A stretch of 64,000 bases of DNA. It comes from Saccharopolyspora shandongensis (GTDB lineage Bacteria; Actinomycetota; Actinomycetes; Mycobacteriales; Pseudonocardiaceae). Every line of letters begins with the position of its first letter. Position 1 is the stretch's first letter. Positions 35,267 through 44,124 of this stretch are shown one piece after another. A model generated the notes under the pieces. It saw nothing but the letters and a program-made list of their open reading frames with translations, was not told the origin of the DNA and did not search any database. The stretch spans positions 209,564 through 273,563 of the forward strand of contig NZ_FNOK01000006.1 of the NCBI RefSeq assembly GCF_900106995.1, in the 5' to 3' direction. A program made the translations under genes and the position numbers.

Positions 35267-35389
35267 CGGTCACCGCCCACCTCGGAGATCAATCATCAGC
35301 CCGCGCCCAGTTTATCCCGCACGACTTGCCGGAAACGCCCCGGGCGCGGCGACGCTACGGCTTGCGAGCCACACCGCCGGTCATGAAGC

Positions 35390-35441
35390 GCCGAAGAGCC
35401 CGCCGACCGGTGCTTTCGCGGCGGTCGGCGGGCTCTTCGGC
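35390..35441. terminator. Perfect 19-bp stem terminator of the molybdoenzyme operon
   Basis: GCCGAAGAGCCCGCCGACC (35390-35408) pairs fully with 35423-35441 around a 14-nt loop, 4 nt beyond the stop of the molybdopterin subunit. It separates this operon from hutC. Confidence 0.88.
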
Positions 35442-35444
35442 TCC

Positions 35445-37607
35445 TCAGTCGTCCAGGAGGTCTTCGATCGTGATCGGGATGTGGCGGACCCGGGTTCCCG
35501 TCGCGTTGTAGATCGCGTTGGCCACCGCCGCCGCCATGCCCACCGTGCCGATCTCGCCCAGGCCCTTCGCCCCGACCGCGTTGTGCAACGCATCCGGGTA
35601 CCTGACGAAGTGGACGTCGGCGTCCGGGATGTCGGCGTTCACCGGGACCAGGTAGCCCGCGAAGTCGCCGTTGGCAAGGCGGCCGCTGTCCTCGATCTCC
35701 AGGCCCTCGTGCAGCGCCGCCGACACGCCCCAGATCATCCCGCCGAGCGCCTGGCTGCGGGCCGCCTTCTCGTTGATGATCCGGCCGCAGTCGAACACGC
35801 CGAGCATCCGCGACAGGCGGGCCTCCCGAGTCCACTTGTGCACGCGGACTTCGCAGAACTGGGCGCCGAACGAGCTGAACGAGTGCTTCGTCAGCTCCTC
35901 GCCGGGCGCCGAGGAACCGATCGCGGAGACCGACGAGCGGCCCACCGAGTGCAGCAGTTCGCCGAAGTCCATCGCGCGGCCGTCGTCGGCCAGCACCCGA
36001 CCGTCCTCGTAGGACACCTCCGCGCCCTCGAACGGCGCGCCCGGCGACGACGCCAGCGCGAGCAGCGCGTCGATCACCTCGGTGGCGGCGATCATGACGG
36101 CCGAACCCGCGCTCGCCGTGCCGGTCGAGCCGCCGGACATGCCGCCCGACGGCAACGCCGAGTCGCCCAGCCGCGGCGTGATCCGCTCGACCGGGATCGC
36201 CAGCGATTCCGCGCCCACCAACGACAGGACGGTCAGCAGGCCGGTGCCCGGGTCCGAGCCGCTGGTCGCCACCACGGCCGTGCCGTCGGCCCGCAAGGTG
36301 ACCTCGACGCTGGCCGGGAATCGCAGCGCCGGGAACATCGCGGTGGCCACGCCCATGCCCACGAGCCAGTCGCCGTCGGTACGCCCGCCCGGCGAGCGGT
36401 CCGCCCAGCCGAACCGCTGCGCGCCGACCTGGAAGCACTCGTCGAGGTGTTTGCTGGACCATTGCAGGTCCTTGCCGGGCGGCGCGATCGAGTTGTTCCG
36501 CAGGCGCAGTTCGATCGGGTCCACGCCCAGCTCGACCGCCAGCTCGTCGATCGCGCTCTCCAGCGCGAAGGACCCGGGCGCCTCCCCCGGCGCCCGCATG
36601 AACGTCGTCGGCGGGATGTTCAGCGGCACGATCTTCTGGCTGATGGCCAGGTTCTGGGTCGCATACCACTCCCGCGAGGTGCCGTGCGAGGTCGGCTCCA
36701 CGAACGACCGGTCCGTCGGCGTGGTGCACCACGACTCGTGGCGCAGCGCGATCAGCGTGCCGTCGGCGTCCGCGCCGAGGGAGATCTTCTGCAGCGTCGC
36801 CGCGCGGGTCGCCGTCGCGGTGAAGACCTGTTCCCGGGTGAGCGCGGCCTTGACCGGCCGGCCGAGGGCCTTCGCCGCGGCCGCCGCCAGGAACGCCGGG
36901 GTGGAGGTGCGGGCCTTGCCGCCGAAAGCGCCGCCCACGAAGGGGTTCAGCGCGCGGACCGATGCGCGGTCCAGGCCCAGCGCGCCGGCGATGTCGGCGG
37001 CCTGCAGGTCCGAGCCCTGGTTCCCGCTGTAGATGGTCAGGCCGTCGGCGTCCCACACCGCGACCGCGGAGTGCGGCTCCATCGCGGCGTGGTTCTGGGT
37101 GGCGGTGCGGTAGGTCGCCTCGATCCGCACCGGGCTCGACCCCAGCGCGTCCTCGATGGACTCCACGCCGTCCGCGAGGACCGTGATGTCCTCGTTGGAC
37201 GGCGCGTCCTCGGCCGCGGCGAGGCCGTCCTCGAACGAGGTCAGGGCCGGCCGGGTCCGGTAGGAGACCTCGACCAGCATCGCCGCGTCCCGCGCCTGCT
37301 CGAAGGTCTCCGCCACCACGAAGCCGATCGGCTGGCCGTAGTAGGTGACCTCGCGGTCCTGCAGCGGAACCCACATCTCGCCGAGGAACGGAGAGCTCGG
37401 CTTGCGCAGGTCCAACGGGTCGAACGGCGTGTACACACCGACGACACCGGGCGCGCTCTTCGCCGCCGTGACGTCCATGGCCTCGACCTCGCCGTGCGCG
37501 ATCGTGCTGAGCACGACGTACCCGTAGGCCATGCCGGGGAAGTTGTTGTCCGCGCCGTACTTCGCCTGCCCGGTGACTTTCAGCGGGCCGTCCAGCCGAC
37601 TGGTCAC
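35445..37607 (-). CDS. Molybdopterin-binding subunit of aldehyde/xanthine-type oxidoreductase (PaoC/YagR-like)
   Basis: 720 residues, the short YagR/PaoC size. GQAKYGADNNFPGMAYGYVV opens it; molybdopterin blocks are LNPFVGGAFGGKA, IPPTTFMRAPGEAPGSFALE and the end block AVGAKGLGEIGTVGMAAAVAN with the catalytic Glu in G-L-G-E. It oxidises aldehydes or N-heterocycles with water as oxygen source. The GTG at 37607 overlaps the FAD-subunit stop (GTGA). Gene order Fe-S, FAD, Mo is that of paoABC. No PaoD/XdhC-like maturation factor is in the window. Confidence 0.9.
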   Translation of the reverse strand: MTSRLDGPLKVTGQAKYGADNNFPGMAYGYVVLSTIAHGEVEAMDVTAAKSAPGVVGVYTPFDPLDLRKPSSPFLGEMWVPLQDREVTYYGQPIGFVVAETFEQARDAAMLVEVSYRTRPALTSFEDGLAAAEDAPSNEDITVLADGVESIEDALGSSPVRIEATYRTATQNHAAMEPHSAVAVWDADGLTIYSGNQGSDLQAADIAGALGLDRASVRALNPFVGGAFGGKARTSTPAFLAAAAAKALGRPVKAALTREQVFTATATRAATLQKISLGADADGTLIALRHESWCTTPTDRSFVEPTSHGTSREWYATQNLAISQKIVPLNIPPTTFMRAPGEAPGSFALESAIDELAVELGVDPIELRLRNNSIAPPGKDLQWSSKHLDECFQVGAQRFGWADRSPGGRTDGDWLVGMGVATAMFPALRFPASVEVTLRADGTAVVATSGSDPGTGLLTVLSLVGAESLAIPVERITPRLGDSALPSGGMSGGSTGTASAGSAVMIAATEVIDALLALASSPGAPFEGAEVSYEDGRVLADDGRAMDFGELLHSVGRSSVSAIGSSAPGEELTKHSFSSFGAQFCEVRVHKWTREARLSRMLGVFDCGRIINEKAARSQALGGMIWGVSAALHEGLEIEDSGRLANGDFAGYLVPVNADIPDADVHFVRYPDALHNAVGAKGLGEIGTVGMAAAVANAIYNATGTRVRHIPITIEDLLDD

Positions 37608-38566
37608 AGGCGGCTCCCTTCGGTCAGTTCGAGCAGTGCGCGGACCACGGTCCGCTTCAGCAGGGAAACCTTGAAAGCGTTGCCGGACAACGGCCGAGCG
37701 CCGTCGGCCGCCAGGGACGCCGCGGCCTCGAAGGACTCCGGCGTCACGGGCGCTCCGCGCAGGGCCTCCTCGACCGCGGGCAGCCGCCACGGCACGGTGG
37801 CCACGCCGCCGACCGCAACCCGGGCGTCGGCGATGCGCGAGTCCTGGACGTCCAGCGCCACGGCGGCGGAGCAGAGCGCGAACTCGTAGGACTGCCGGTC
37901 GCGCACCTTGACGTAGGTGGAGCGCGACGCCCAGTCCAGCCGCGGCACCACGATCTCGCCGATCAGCTCGCCGGGGCGTAGATCGTGCTCCACCTCCGGC
38001 GAATCGCCCGGCAGGCGGTAGAAATCGGCCAGCTTCGCGGTGCGGCTCCCGGCGGCGCTGAGCAGCCGGACCTCCGCATCGAGCGCGACCAGCGCGACGG
38101 CCAGGTCGCTGGCGTGCGCCGCTGCGCACGAGTCGCTGGCGCCCAGGACCGCGTGCGTCCGGTTCGCCCCCGAGATCGCGGGGCATCCGCTGCCCGGTTC
38201 CCGCCGGTTGCAGGGCGTGGCGACGTCGCGGAAGTACGTGCACCTGGTGCGCTGCATCAGGTTCCCGCCGATGCTGGCCATGTTGCGCAGCTGCTGGGAG
38301 GCGCTCTGCAGCAGGGCCCGGGAGATCGCCGGGTACACGCCGGGGTGCTCGGCGACGTCGCTCATCCGCTCCAGCGCGCCGATGCGCAGCCCGTCGCCGG
38401 TGTCGATGCCCCGCAGCGGGAGCTCGTTGATGTCCTGGACCTGTTGCGGGGCGAGGACGTTGAGCTTCATCAGGTCGACGAGGGTGGTGCCGCCGGCCAG
38501 GAACGTGCCGGGCGAGGCGAGCGCGGCTTCGACGGTCGTCGGTGCCGTGAGTTCAAAGGGACGCAT
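37604..38566 (-). CDS. FAD-binding subunit with extra Fe-S cysteines (PaoB/YagS-like)
   Basis: 320 residues. [20 protein letters not shown] is the FAD pyrophosphate loop and [18 protein letters not shown] the second FAD block. A Cys set (C in RTRCTY, ATPCNR, GSGCPA) matches the additional 4Fe-4S cluster of PaoB/YagS, absent in ordinary xanthine dehydrogenase FAD subunits. It passes electrons from the Mo/Fe-S chain to an acceptor. Start ATG 38566 overlaps the Fe-S subunit end by 14 nt. Confidence 0.9.
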   Translation of the reverse strand: MRPFELTAPTTVEAALASPGTFLAGGTTLVDLMKLNVLAPQQVQDINELPLRGIDTGDGLRIGALERMSDVAEHPGVYPAISRALLQSASQQLRNMASIGGNLMQRTRCTYFRDVATPCNRREPGSGCPAISGANRTHAVLGASDSCAAAHASDLAVALVALDAEVRLLSAAGSRTAKLADFYRLPGDSPEVEHDLRPGELIGEIVVPRLDWASRSTYVKVRDRQSYEFALCSAAVALDVQDSRIADARVAVGGVATVPWRLPAVEEALRGAPVTPESFEAAASLAADGARPLSGNAFKVSLLKRTVVRALLELTEGSRL

Positions 38567-39005
38567 CGGCCTGCCTCGCTTGTTCGATCGCCGCGACGAT
38601 GTTCGGGTAGGCCGCGCAGCGGCAGATGTTGCCGGACATGAACTCCCGGACGTCCTCGACGCCCTGCTCGACCGCGGCGACGGCCGACATGACCTGACCG
38701 GACGTGCAGAACCCGCATTGCAGGGCGTCCTGGTCGACGAACGCCTGCTGGACCGGGTGCAGTTCGTCGCCGTCGGAGAGGCCCTCCACCGTCGTCACCG
38801 GTCGCTTCACGGTGGCGGCGAGGGTGAGGCACGAGAGCACGGGCCTGCCGTCGACGTGCACGGTGCAGGCACCGCACTGGCCGCGGTCACAGCCCTTCTT
38901 CGGGCCGGTGACGCCGAGGTTCTCCCGCAATGCGTCCAGCAGCGTCACGCCGGGATCGACGTTCAGCTGTTCGGCCCTGCCGTTGACTTCGAGTGAGATG
39001 TCCAC
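38553..39005 (-). CDS. 2Fe-2S subunit (PaoA/YagT-like)
   Basis: 150 residues. The plant-type cluster site is [22 protein letters not shown], seen as C-x4-C-x2-C-x11-C; the second helical cluster domain has [11 protein letters not shown] and [12 protein letters not shown]. The GTG at 39005 follows GAAGAG and removes an unlike 27-residue extension. Unlike E. coli PaoA there is no Tat signal, so the complex is likely cytosolic. First gene of the operon, divergent from a TetR gene. Confidence 0.9.
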   Translation of the reverse strand: MDISLEVNGRAEQLNVDPGVTLLDALRENLGVTGPKKGCDRGQCGACTVHVDGRPVLSCLTLAATVKRPVTTVEGLSDGDELHPVQQAFVDQDALQCGFCTSGQVMSAVAAVEQGVEDVREFMSGNICRCAAYPNIVAAIEQARQADASL

Positions 39006-39093
39006 TTGATCTCTTCCCCGCGGGCCGCCCGCGCAGGGCGACCGCAGCGGTGTCGCTTGTGGTGGTGGGAGCAGAGCTGAGACCATCGCCGAA

Positions 39094-39148
39094 ACCGGAT
39101 ATTCATCCGCTTCGGCGCCTCACCGACGCTAGCGGATACTTATCCGCT
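39094..39148. promoter_or_regulatory. Twin TetR operators between the molybdoenzyme operon and its regulator
   Basis: AGCGGATACTTATCCGCT (39131-39148) is a dyad with 8-bp arms AGCGGATA/TATCCGCT; ACCGGATATTCATCCGCT (39094-39111) matches it at 15 of 18 positions. Centres are 37 bp apart. They lie in the 240-bp divergent promoter region. A TetR dimer on each would control both transcripts. Confidence 0.75.
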
Positions 39149-39245
39149 CTGCAAGGACGACACCACCCGCGAAGGTAGCCGCAGGTCGACGGACGATTGT
39201 GCATTACATTCCGGGGAAGGACGCGGCAGCCAACCGGGAGGGACG

Positions 39246-39848
39246 ATGACGACGGGCTCGGTCGGTTCCCGACGCGCGGACACCCGGCGCAACCACGAGC
39301 GCATCCTCACCGCGGCGGCGAAGGCGCTGGCCGGCTCGGGAGCAATCGCGTTCAACGCCATCGCGAAGCAGGCCGGCGTGGGCGTCGGCACGGTGTACCG
39401 GCACTTCCCCACCCCGGAGGCGCTCGTCCTGGCCGTGTACCAGCGCGAGCTGCAGCACCTCGTCGACGTCGTCCCGAGCCTGCTCCGGCAACACCCGCCG
39501 AAACAGGCGTTCCGGATCTGGACGACCGACCACCTGACGCATTACATGATGACCAAACGAGGCCTGGCCGGAGCCCTCGGCGCGGCCACGTCGTCGCACG
39601 GCGAACTGTTCGCGAAGGCCCACGAGGCCATGGTCGGCGCGGTCGCCACGCTGCTGGCGGCCAACGTCGAGGCCGGGACCGTCCGCGCCGACCTGGACCC
39701 GGAAACGGTCCTGCGCGGGCTCGGCGGCCTGCTCTACCTGAATCCCAGCGACGACTGGCGCGGCCCGACCGAGAAGCTCGTCGACCTGCTGTGGCGGGGC
39801 ATGTGCGCGGGAAATTGCCGCCCCGATGGCGACGGCCGACTAGCATGA
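39246..39848 (+). CDS. TetR-family regulator of the molybdoenzyme operon
   Basis: 200 residues. DNA-binding domain at 12-60 (RNHERILTAAAKALAGSG, IAKQAGVGVGTVYRHFPTPEAL), followed by a helical effector domain of the SbtR-like type (LVDVVPSLLRQHPPKQAFRI, GLLYLNPSDDWRGPTEKLVD). GGGAGGGACG precedes ATG 39246. Divergent from the paoABC-like genes with twin operators between them. Confidence 0.88.
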   Translation: MTTGSVGSRRADTRRNHERILTAAAKALAGSGAIAFNAIAKQAGVGVGTVYRHFPTPEALVLAVYQRELQHLVDVVPSLLRQHPPKQAFRIWTTDHLTHYMMTKRGLAGALGAATSSHGELFAKAHEAMVGAVATLLAANVEAGTVRADLDPETVLRGLGGLLYLNPSDDWRGPTEKLVDLLWRGMCAGNCRPDGDGRLA

Positions 39849-39854
39849 CGTGGC

Positions 39855-40067
39855 ATGTGCCGCAGCATCAAGACGCTCCGCCCGCCCTACGCCGAAGACG
39901 TCACCGAAGTGGACATCCGGGCGGCCGCGTTGCAGTACGTCCGCAAGATCTCCGGGTTCCGCAAGCCCGCCGCGCACAACGAGGCCGCCTTCGAACAGGC
40001 GGTGGACGAGATCGAGCAGGCCACCGCGAAGCTGCTGGCGTCGCTGGAGGTCCGCGGCTCCCGGTGA
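39855..40067 (+). CDS. DUF2277 family protein
   Basis: 70 residues starting MCRSIKTLRPPYAEDVTEVD, the typical DUF2277 opening (M-C-R-x-I-K-x-L). The rest is two helices ending in ATAKLLASLEVRGSR. It begins 6 nt after the TetR stop and may be co-transcribed. Function not known in the family. Confidence 0.8.
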   Translation: MCRSIKTLRPPYAEDVTEVDIRAAALQYVRKISGFRKPAAHNEAAFEQAVDEIEQATAKLLASLEVRGSR

Positions 40068-40077
40068 CGCGCGCCGG

Positions 40078-40368
40078 TCAGGAACCGAGCAGGGCGATGT
40101 CCGACGGGTGCTGGGCCAGCGGGGTCACCTCGATGGTCATGTACGGGAACAGCGGCAGGTTCCAGAGGATCTCGTGCAGCCGCTCGTTGTCGGCCACGTC
40201 GAAGACGCTGAGGTTCGAGTACTGCCCGACGCAGCGCCAGAGGTGCGCCCACTCCCCGCCCTGCTGCAACTTCTGCGAGTACGCCTTCTCCCGCGCGAGC
40301 GTGTCGGCCTTCACTACCGGATCCATGTCGACGGGCAGATCGACGTCCATCTTCACCGCGAACAGCAC
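40078..40368 (-). CDS. Muconolactone delta-isomerase-like protein
   Basis: 96 residues, the CatC size. VKMDVDLPVDMDPVVKADTL, the EKAYSQKLQQGGEWAHLWR helix and the SNLSVFDVADNERLHEILWN strand are family marks. CatC shifts the double bond of muconolactone in the beta-ketoadipate pathway, but no catA or catB lies here, so another lactone or dimeric ferredoxin-like role is possible. GTG 40368 has AGGAGGG 9 nt upstream and is preferred to the longer frame. Confidence 0.78.
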   Translation of the reverse strand: MLFAVKMDVDLPVDMDPVVKADTLAREKAYSQKLQQGGEWAHLWRCVGQYSNLSVFDVADNERLHEILWNLPLFPYMTIEVTPLAQHPSDIALLGS

Positions 40369-40529
40369 GGCACTTCCCTCCTGACGTTGCACGCCCGGGC
40401 GACGGGCACCGCCGACCAACTTACTCGGCGCCGCGACGCCGATCAGCGCCGCTGCCTGCCGACCGGCACATCGAACCGGCCGCCGCACGGGGTCTGCACC
40501 GATCAACACCCGTTCGGCGGCCATCGTTT

Positions 40530-40594
40530 CGCCCTATTCGTCCGTTCGTCGAGGGCTATTTGATTCTGTGATCCAGCTCTCCTTGAATAGGGCG
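40530..40594. repeat. Inverted repeat in the promoter region of the Dpp-type operon
   Basis: CGCCCTATTC (40530-40539) and GAATAGGGCG (40585-40594) are perfect 10-bp inverted copies 45 bp apart in an AT-rich part of the 321-bp gap between the isomerase-like gene and the importer operon. Could be an operator pair or a stem in the leader. Otherwise the gap holds no gene. Confidence 0.45.
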
Positions 40595-40689
40595 ACCGAT
40601 CACTAGATCTCCCACTCGGGCCGCACCACCGAGCGTGCTCGCGCAGGACAACCGCCGACGCCGTACTCGATGAAGAGCCGGAGGTCCGG

Positions 40690-42231
40690 GTGCCCGCACA
40701 TCGCAACTTCCTCGCCGCAGCAGCCATTTCCGCGCTGCTGGCGCTCACCGCGGCGTGCGGGGGCATCAACACCGAGGCGACCGGATCGGCCTCCGGCGGT
40801 GCCGGCAGCACCTTCCGGTTCGCCTACTCCGTCGGCCCCAGCCGCTACGACCCGCACCGCGCCTCGTCCAGCTTCGACAACGCCTCCCTGTTCCCGGTCT
40901 ACGACCGCCTGGTGCACCTGACCACCGCCGCCGAGCCGGTGCCCGGCCTGGCCACCGGCTGGCAGTACACCGACGGCGGCAAGCGGCTGGTGTTCGAACT
41001 GCGGCCGGGCGTGCGGTTCCACGACGGCACCCCGTTCGACGCCGCCGCCGCGAAGGCGAACCTGGACCGCGCCCGCACGCTGCAAGGCTCGACCGTCGCA
41101 TCCGAGCTGAAAGCGGTGGAACGGGTCGACGTGCTCGGCCCGATGACCGTCTCGCTGGCGCTCACCGCGCCGGACAGCTCGCTGATCGGCGTGTTCTCCG
41201 ACCGGGCTGGGATGATGGTCAGCCCGGCGGCGTTCGACGACCCGCAGCTGGACCTGCGCCCGGTCGGCGCCGGGCCGTACCAGATCGTCAGCTACAGCCC
41301 GAACGACCGCGTCGTGCTGCGCCGCTTCCCCGGCTACTGGGACCCCGCCGCCCAGCGGGTCGAGACGATGGCGATCGTCATCCAGCCCGACACGACGACG
41401 CGGATGAACGCGCTGCGCGCCGGCGAGGTCGACGCCGCGCTGCTGGCCGGGAACCAGGTCGCCGAGGCCCGGCAGTACGACCTCGGCGTCGTCGGCGACG
41501 TGACCCTCGCCTTCTACCACCTGCAGCTCAACCGCACCCGCGCCGAGTTCGGCGACATCCGGGTGCGGCGCGCGCTCAACCACGCGATCGACCGGGACGC
41601 CATCATCCACGGCGTGCTGTTCGGCAACGGGAAACCGGCCGCGCAGCCCTTCCCGCCCGGGTACTACGCGCACGACCCGGACCTTCCCGATCCCTACTCG
41701 TACGACCCGCCGAAGGCGCGGCAGCTGCTCGCCGAGGCCGGGCTGGCCGGCGGTTTCGAGTTCGAGGCGATCGTGCCCAACACCGATCCCGGCACCGCCG
41801 TCGCCGTGCAGGAACAACTGGCCGACATCGGAGTGCGGATGAAGATCCGCGAGGTCTCCTCCGGCGAGGCGGCCGACCTGTTCTACGGCAGGCAGCAGGG
41901 CGACGCGATGGTCGCGCCGTGGGGCGGACGCGCCGATCCGATCCAGACCCTCGGACTGCTCTACACCAGCAAGGGGTTCTCCAATCCCGGCGGGCACACC
42001 GCGCCTGAGCTGGAGCAGCTGATCGGGCAGGCCCGGCGGACCATCGACCCGGCGGCGCGCACCGAACTTCTCCACCAGATCGACCGAATGGTCCTGGACC
42101 AGGCGCTGGACGTGCCGGTGGTCTTCGCCGACACCAACTACGGGCACGCCGCGCGCGTCACCGACCTGCGCAGCTGGTTGTCCAACAAGCCCGAGTTCCG
42201 CGGCGTCGGCGCGGCCGGAACGGGGAGGTGA
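40690..42231 (+). CDS. Substrate-binding lipoprotein of a Dpp/Opp-type ABC importer
   Basis: 513 residues. Signal peptide with lipobox LTAAC (Cys 23). SBP family 5 marks: LVFELRPGVRFHDGTPFDAA, AGPYQIVSYSPNDRVVLRR, VRRALNHAIDRDAIIHGVLF and QPFPPGYYAHDPDL. Binds a peptide, nickel chelate or similar solute outside the membrane. GTG 40690 has GGAGG upstream. First of six tightly packed genes. Confidence 0.9.
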   Translation: MPAHRNFLAAAAISALLALTAACGGINTEATGSASGGAGSTFRFAYSVGPSRYDPHRASSSFDNASLFPVYDRLVHLTTAAEPVPGLATGWQYTDGGKRLVFELRPGVRFHDGTPFDAAAAKANLDRARTLQGSTVASELKAVERVDVLGPMTVSLALTAPDSSLIGVFSDRAGMMVSPAAFDDPQLDLRPVGAGPYQIVSYSPNDRVVLRRFPGYWDPAAQRVETMAIVIQPDTTTRMNALRAGEVDAALLAGNQVAEARQYDLGVVGDVTLAFYHLQLNRTRAEFGDIRVRRALNHAIDRDAIIHGVLFGNGKPAAQPFPPGYYAHDPDLPDPYSYDPPKARQLLAEAGLAGGFEFEAIVPNTDPGTAVAVQEQLADIGVRMKIREVSSGEAADLFYGRQQGDAMVAPWGGRADPIQTLGLLYTSKGFSNPGGHTAPELEQLIGQARRTIDPAARTELLHQIDRMVLDQALDVPVVFADTNYGHAARVTDLRSWLSNKPEFRGVGAAGTGR

Positions 42232-42235
42232 CCGG

Positions 42236-43180
42236 GTGCTACAGCTCGTTGTCCGCCGCCTGGCGGCGATGGTTCCGCTGCTGTTCCTCGTCTCGCTGAT
42301 CGTGTTCGGGCTGGTGCTGCTGGTGCCCGGCGACCCGGCCATCACCATCGCCGGGGAGAACGCCACCCAGGCCCAGATCGAGGCGACCCGCGAACGCCTC
42401 GGGCTCAACGACTCGCTGCTGGAGCAGTACTGGCGCTGGGCGAGCCACGCCGTCCAGGGCGACCTCGGCACGTCGATGTTCAGCAACCGCAGCGTTTCCG
42501 GCGCCATCGCGGAGCGCTTCCCGGCCACCGTGTCGCTGACCGCGGTCGCCATCGTGATGGCGCTGCTGATCAGCGTGCCCGCCGCGGTCGCCGCGGCCAC
42601 CAGCCGGGGCCGCTGGCTCGACCGGTTCGCCACGGTCGGCACCTCGGTGGGCGTGGCCATGCCGAACTTCTGGCTCGGGCTGCTGCTGGCCACCGCGCTG
42701 GCGCTGAACCTGCGGCTGCTGCCCGCCACCGGGTACGTGCCGCTGGACGACGATCCGGTCGCCTGGCTGGCGCACCTGCTGCTGCCCGGCTTCACGCTGG
42801 GCCTGGCGGCCGCCGCCGAGCTCACCCGCCAGCTGCGCAGCTCGCTGATCGACGTCTTCGACCAGGACTACCTGCGCACCGCCCGCGCCAAGGGCCTGCG
42901 CACCACCAGCGTCATCGCGAAGCACGCGCTGAAGAACGCGGCCACGCCGGTGGTCACGGTGCTGGGCATGCGGATCTCGGTGCTGCTGGGCGGAACAGTG
43001 GTCGTCGAGCAGATCTTCGGCATCCCCGGCCTCGGCCAGCTGGCGATCACCGCCGTGCTGCAACGGGATCTGCCGATGGTGCAGGGCGTCGTCGTGGTCA
43101 CCGCCGTGATGGTGATGCTGGCCAACCTGGCGGTCGACCTGTCCTACGGCTACCTCAACCCGAAGGTGCGGGCGCAATGA
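42236..43180 (+). CDS. Dpp/Opp-type ABC permease, first subunit (DppB-like)
   Basis: 314 residues, about six helices. RRLAAMVPLLFLVSLIVFGL with LVPGDPA is the standard DppB opening; the EAA loop reads YLRTARAKGLRTTSVIAKHA. GTG 42236 follows GGGGAGG of the preceding gene end. Pairs with the next permease to form the channel. Confidence 0.92.
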   Translation: MLQLVVRRLAAMVPLLFLVSLIVFGLVLLVPGDPAITIAGENATQAQIEATRERLGLNDSLLEQYWRWASHAVQGDLGTSMFSNRSVSGAIAERFPATVSLTAVAIVMALLISVPAAVAAATSRGRWLDRFATVGTSVGVAMPNFWLGLLLATALALNLRLLPATGYVPLDDDPVAWLAHLLLPGFTLGLAAAAELTRQLRSSLIDVFDQDYLRTARAKGLRTTSVIAKHALKNAATPVVTVLGMRISVLLGGTVVVEQIFGIPGLGQLAITAVLQRDLPMVQGVVVVTAVMVMLANLAVDLSYGYLNPKVRAQ

Positions 43181-44124
43181 GCACCGGCGAGGGAGGAACG
43201 GAGTTGACCGACACCACGCAGCGGTGGACGCGGCACGTCGTCGCGGAGACCACCGCGGACGACCTCGGCCCGCCGCAGTCGCCGAGGCAGCGGTTCTGGC
43301 GCCGCTTCCGGCGGCAGCGCCCGGCGGTGCTCGCGTTGTTGTTCCTCCTGCTGCTGACCGCAATCGCGGCGTTCGCGCCGCTGCTGGCCCCGGCCGATCC
43401 CGACGACCAGAACCTGCGCAACGTGCTCGCCGCGCCCGGCGCCGACGGATATCTGCTGGGCACCGACCAGTTCGGCCGCGACATGCTCAGCCGGATGCTG
43501 GTGGCCAGCCGCATTTCGCTACTCGCCGCGGTGGAAGCCGTCGGCGTCGCGGTGGTGCTCGGGGTGCCACTCGGGCTCGTCGGCGCGTACCTCGGCGGCC
43601 GGTTCGACCGCTGGGTGGTGCGGCTGGCGGACGCGTTCATGAGCTTCCCGCCGCTGATCCTGGCGGTAGCGATCGTCGCCGCGCGCGGCCCGGGCCTGAC
43701 CAACGCGATGTTCGCGGTCGGCCTGGTCACCGCGCCGCGCCTGCTGCGCCTGGTGCGCAGCTCGGTGCTGTCGGTGCGGGAGGAGACCTACATCGAGGCG
43801 GCCCGCAGCATCGGCACCCCGGCGGGCCGCATCATCCGCCGGCACGTGCTGCCCAACGTGCTGTCGCCGCTGCTGGTCCAGCTGTCGCTGGTCGCGGCGT
43901 TCGCGATGCTCGCCGAGGCGACGCTGAGCTTCCTCGGCCTCGGTGTGGTGCCGCCGCAGGCGAGCTGGGGCTCGATGTTGCAGGAGGGCGCGAGGTTCGT
44001 GTCGCTGGCGCCGCACCTGGTGGTCCTCCCCGGCGTCGCCATCGCGCTGACGGTGCTGGCGTTCAACGTCCTCGGCGATGGGCTGCGCGACTCGCTGGGC
44101 CGGGAGATCAGGAGCGGTCGATGA
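43177..44124 (+). CDS. Dpp/Opp-type ABC permease, second subunit (DppC-like)
   Basis: 315 residues. LLGTDQFGRDMLSRMLVASR is the DppC signature, with EAA loop YIEAARSIGTPAGRIIRRHV and the end block EATLSFLGLGVVPPQASWG. Overlaps the preceding gene by ATGA. An N-terminal 45-residue cytoplasmic extension precedes the first helix. Confidence 0.92.
   Translation: MSTGEGGTELTDTTQRWTRHVVAETTADDLGPPQSPRQRFWRRFRRQRPAVLALLFLLLLTAIAAFAPLLAPADPDDQNLRNVLAAPGADGYLLGTDQFGRDMLSRMLVASRISLLAAVEAVGVAVVLGVPLGLVGAYLGGRFDRWVVRLADAFMSFPPLILAVAIVAARGPGLTNAMFAVGLVTAPRLLRLVRSSVLSVREETYIEAARSIGTPAGRIIRRHVLPNVLSPLLVQLSLVAAFAMLAEATLSFLGLGVVPPQASWGSMLQEGARFVSLAPHLVVLPGVAIALTVLAFNVLGDGLRDSLGREIRSGR

Noticed and set aside
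39855..40563. 237-residue frame overlapping DUF2277 and the isomerase-like gene
   Set aside because: Out of frame with both small genes, each of which has a recognisable family match and ribosome site.
40603..42825. 740-residue reverse frame opposite the importer lipoprotein and permease
   Set aside because: Antisense shadow; the forward genes have signal peptide, lipobox and permease motifs.
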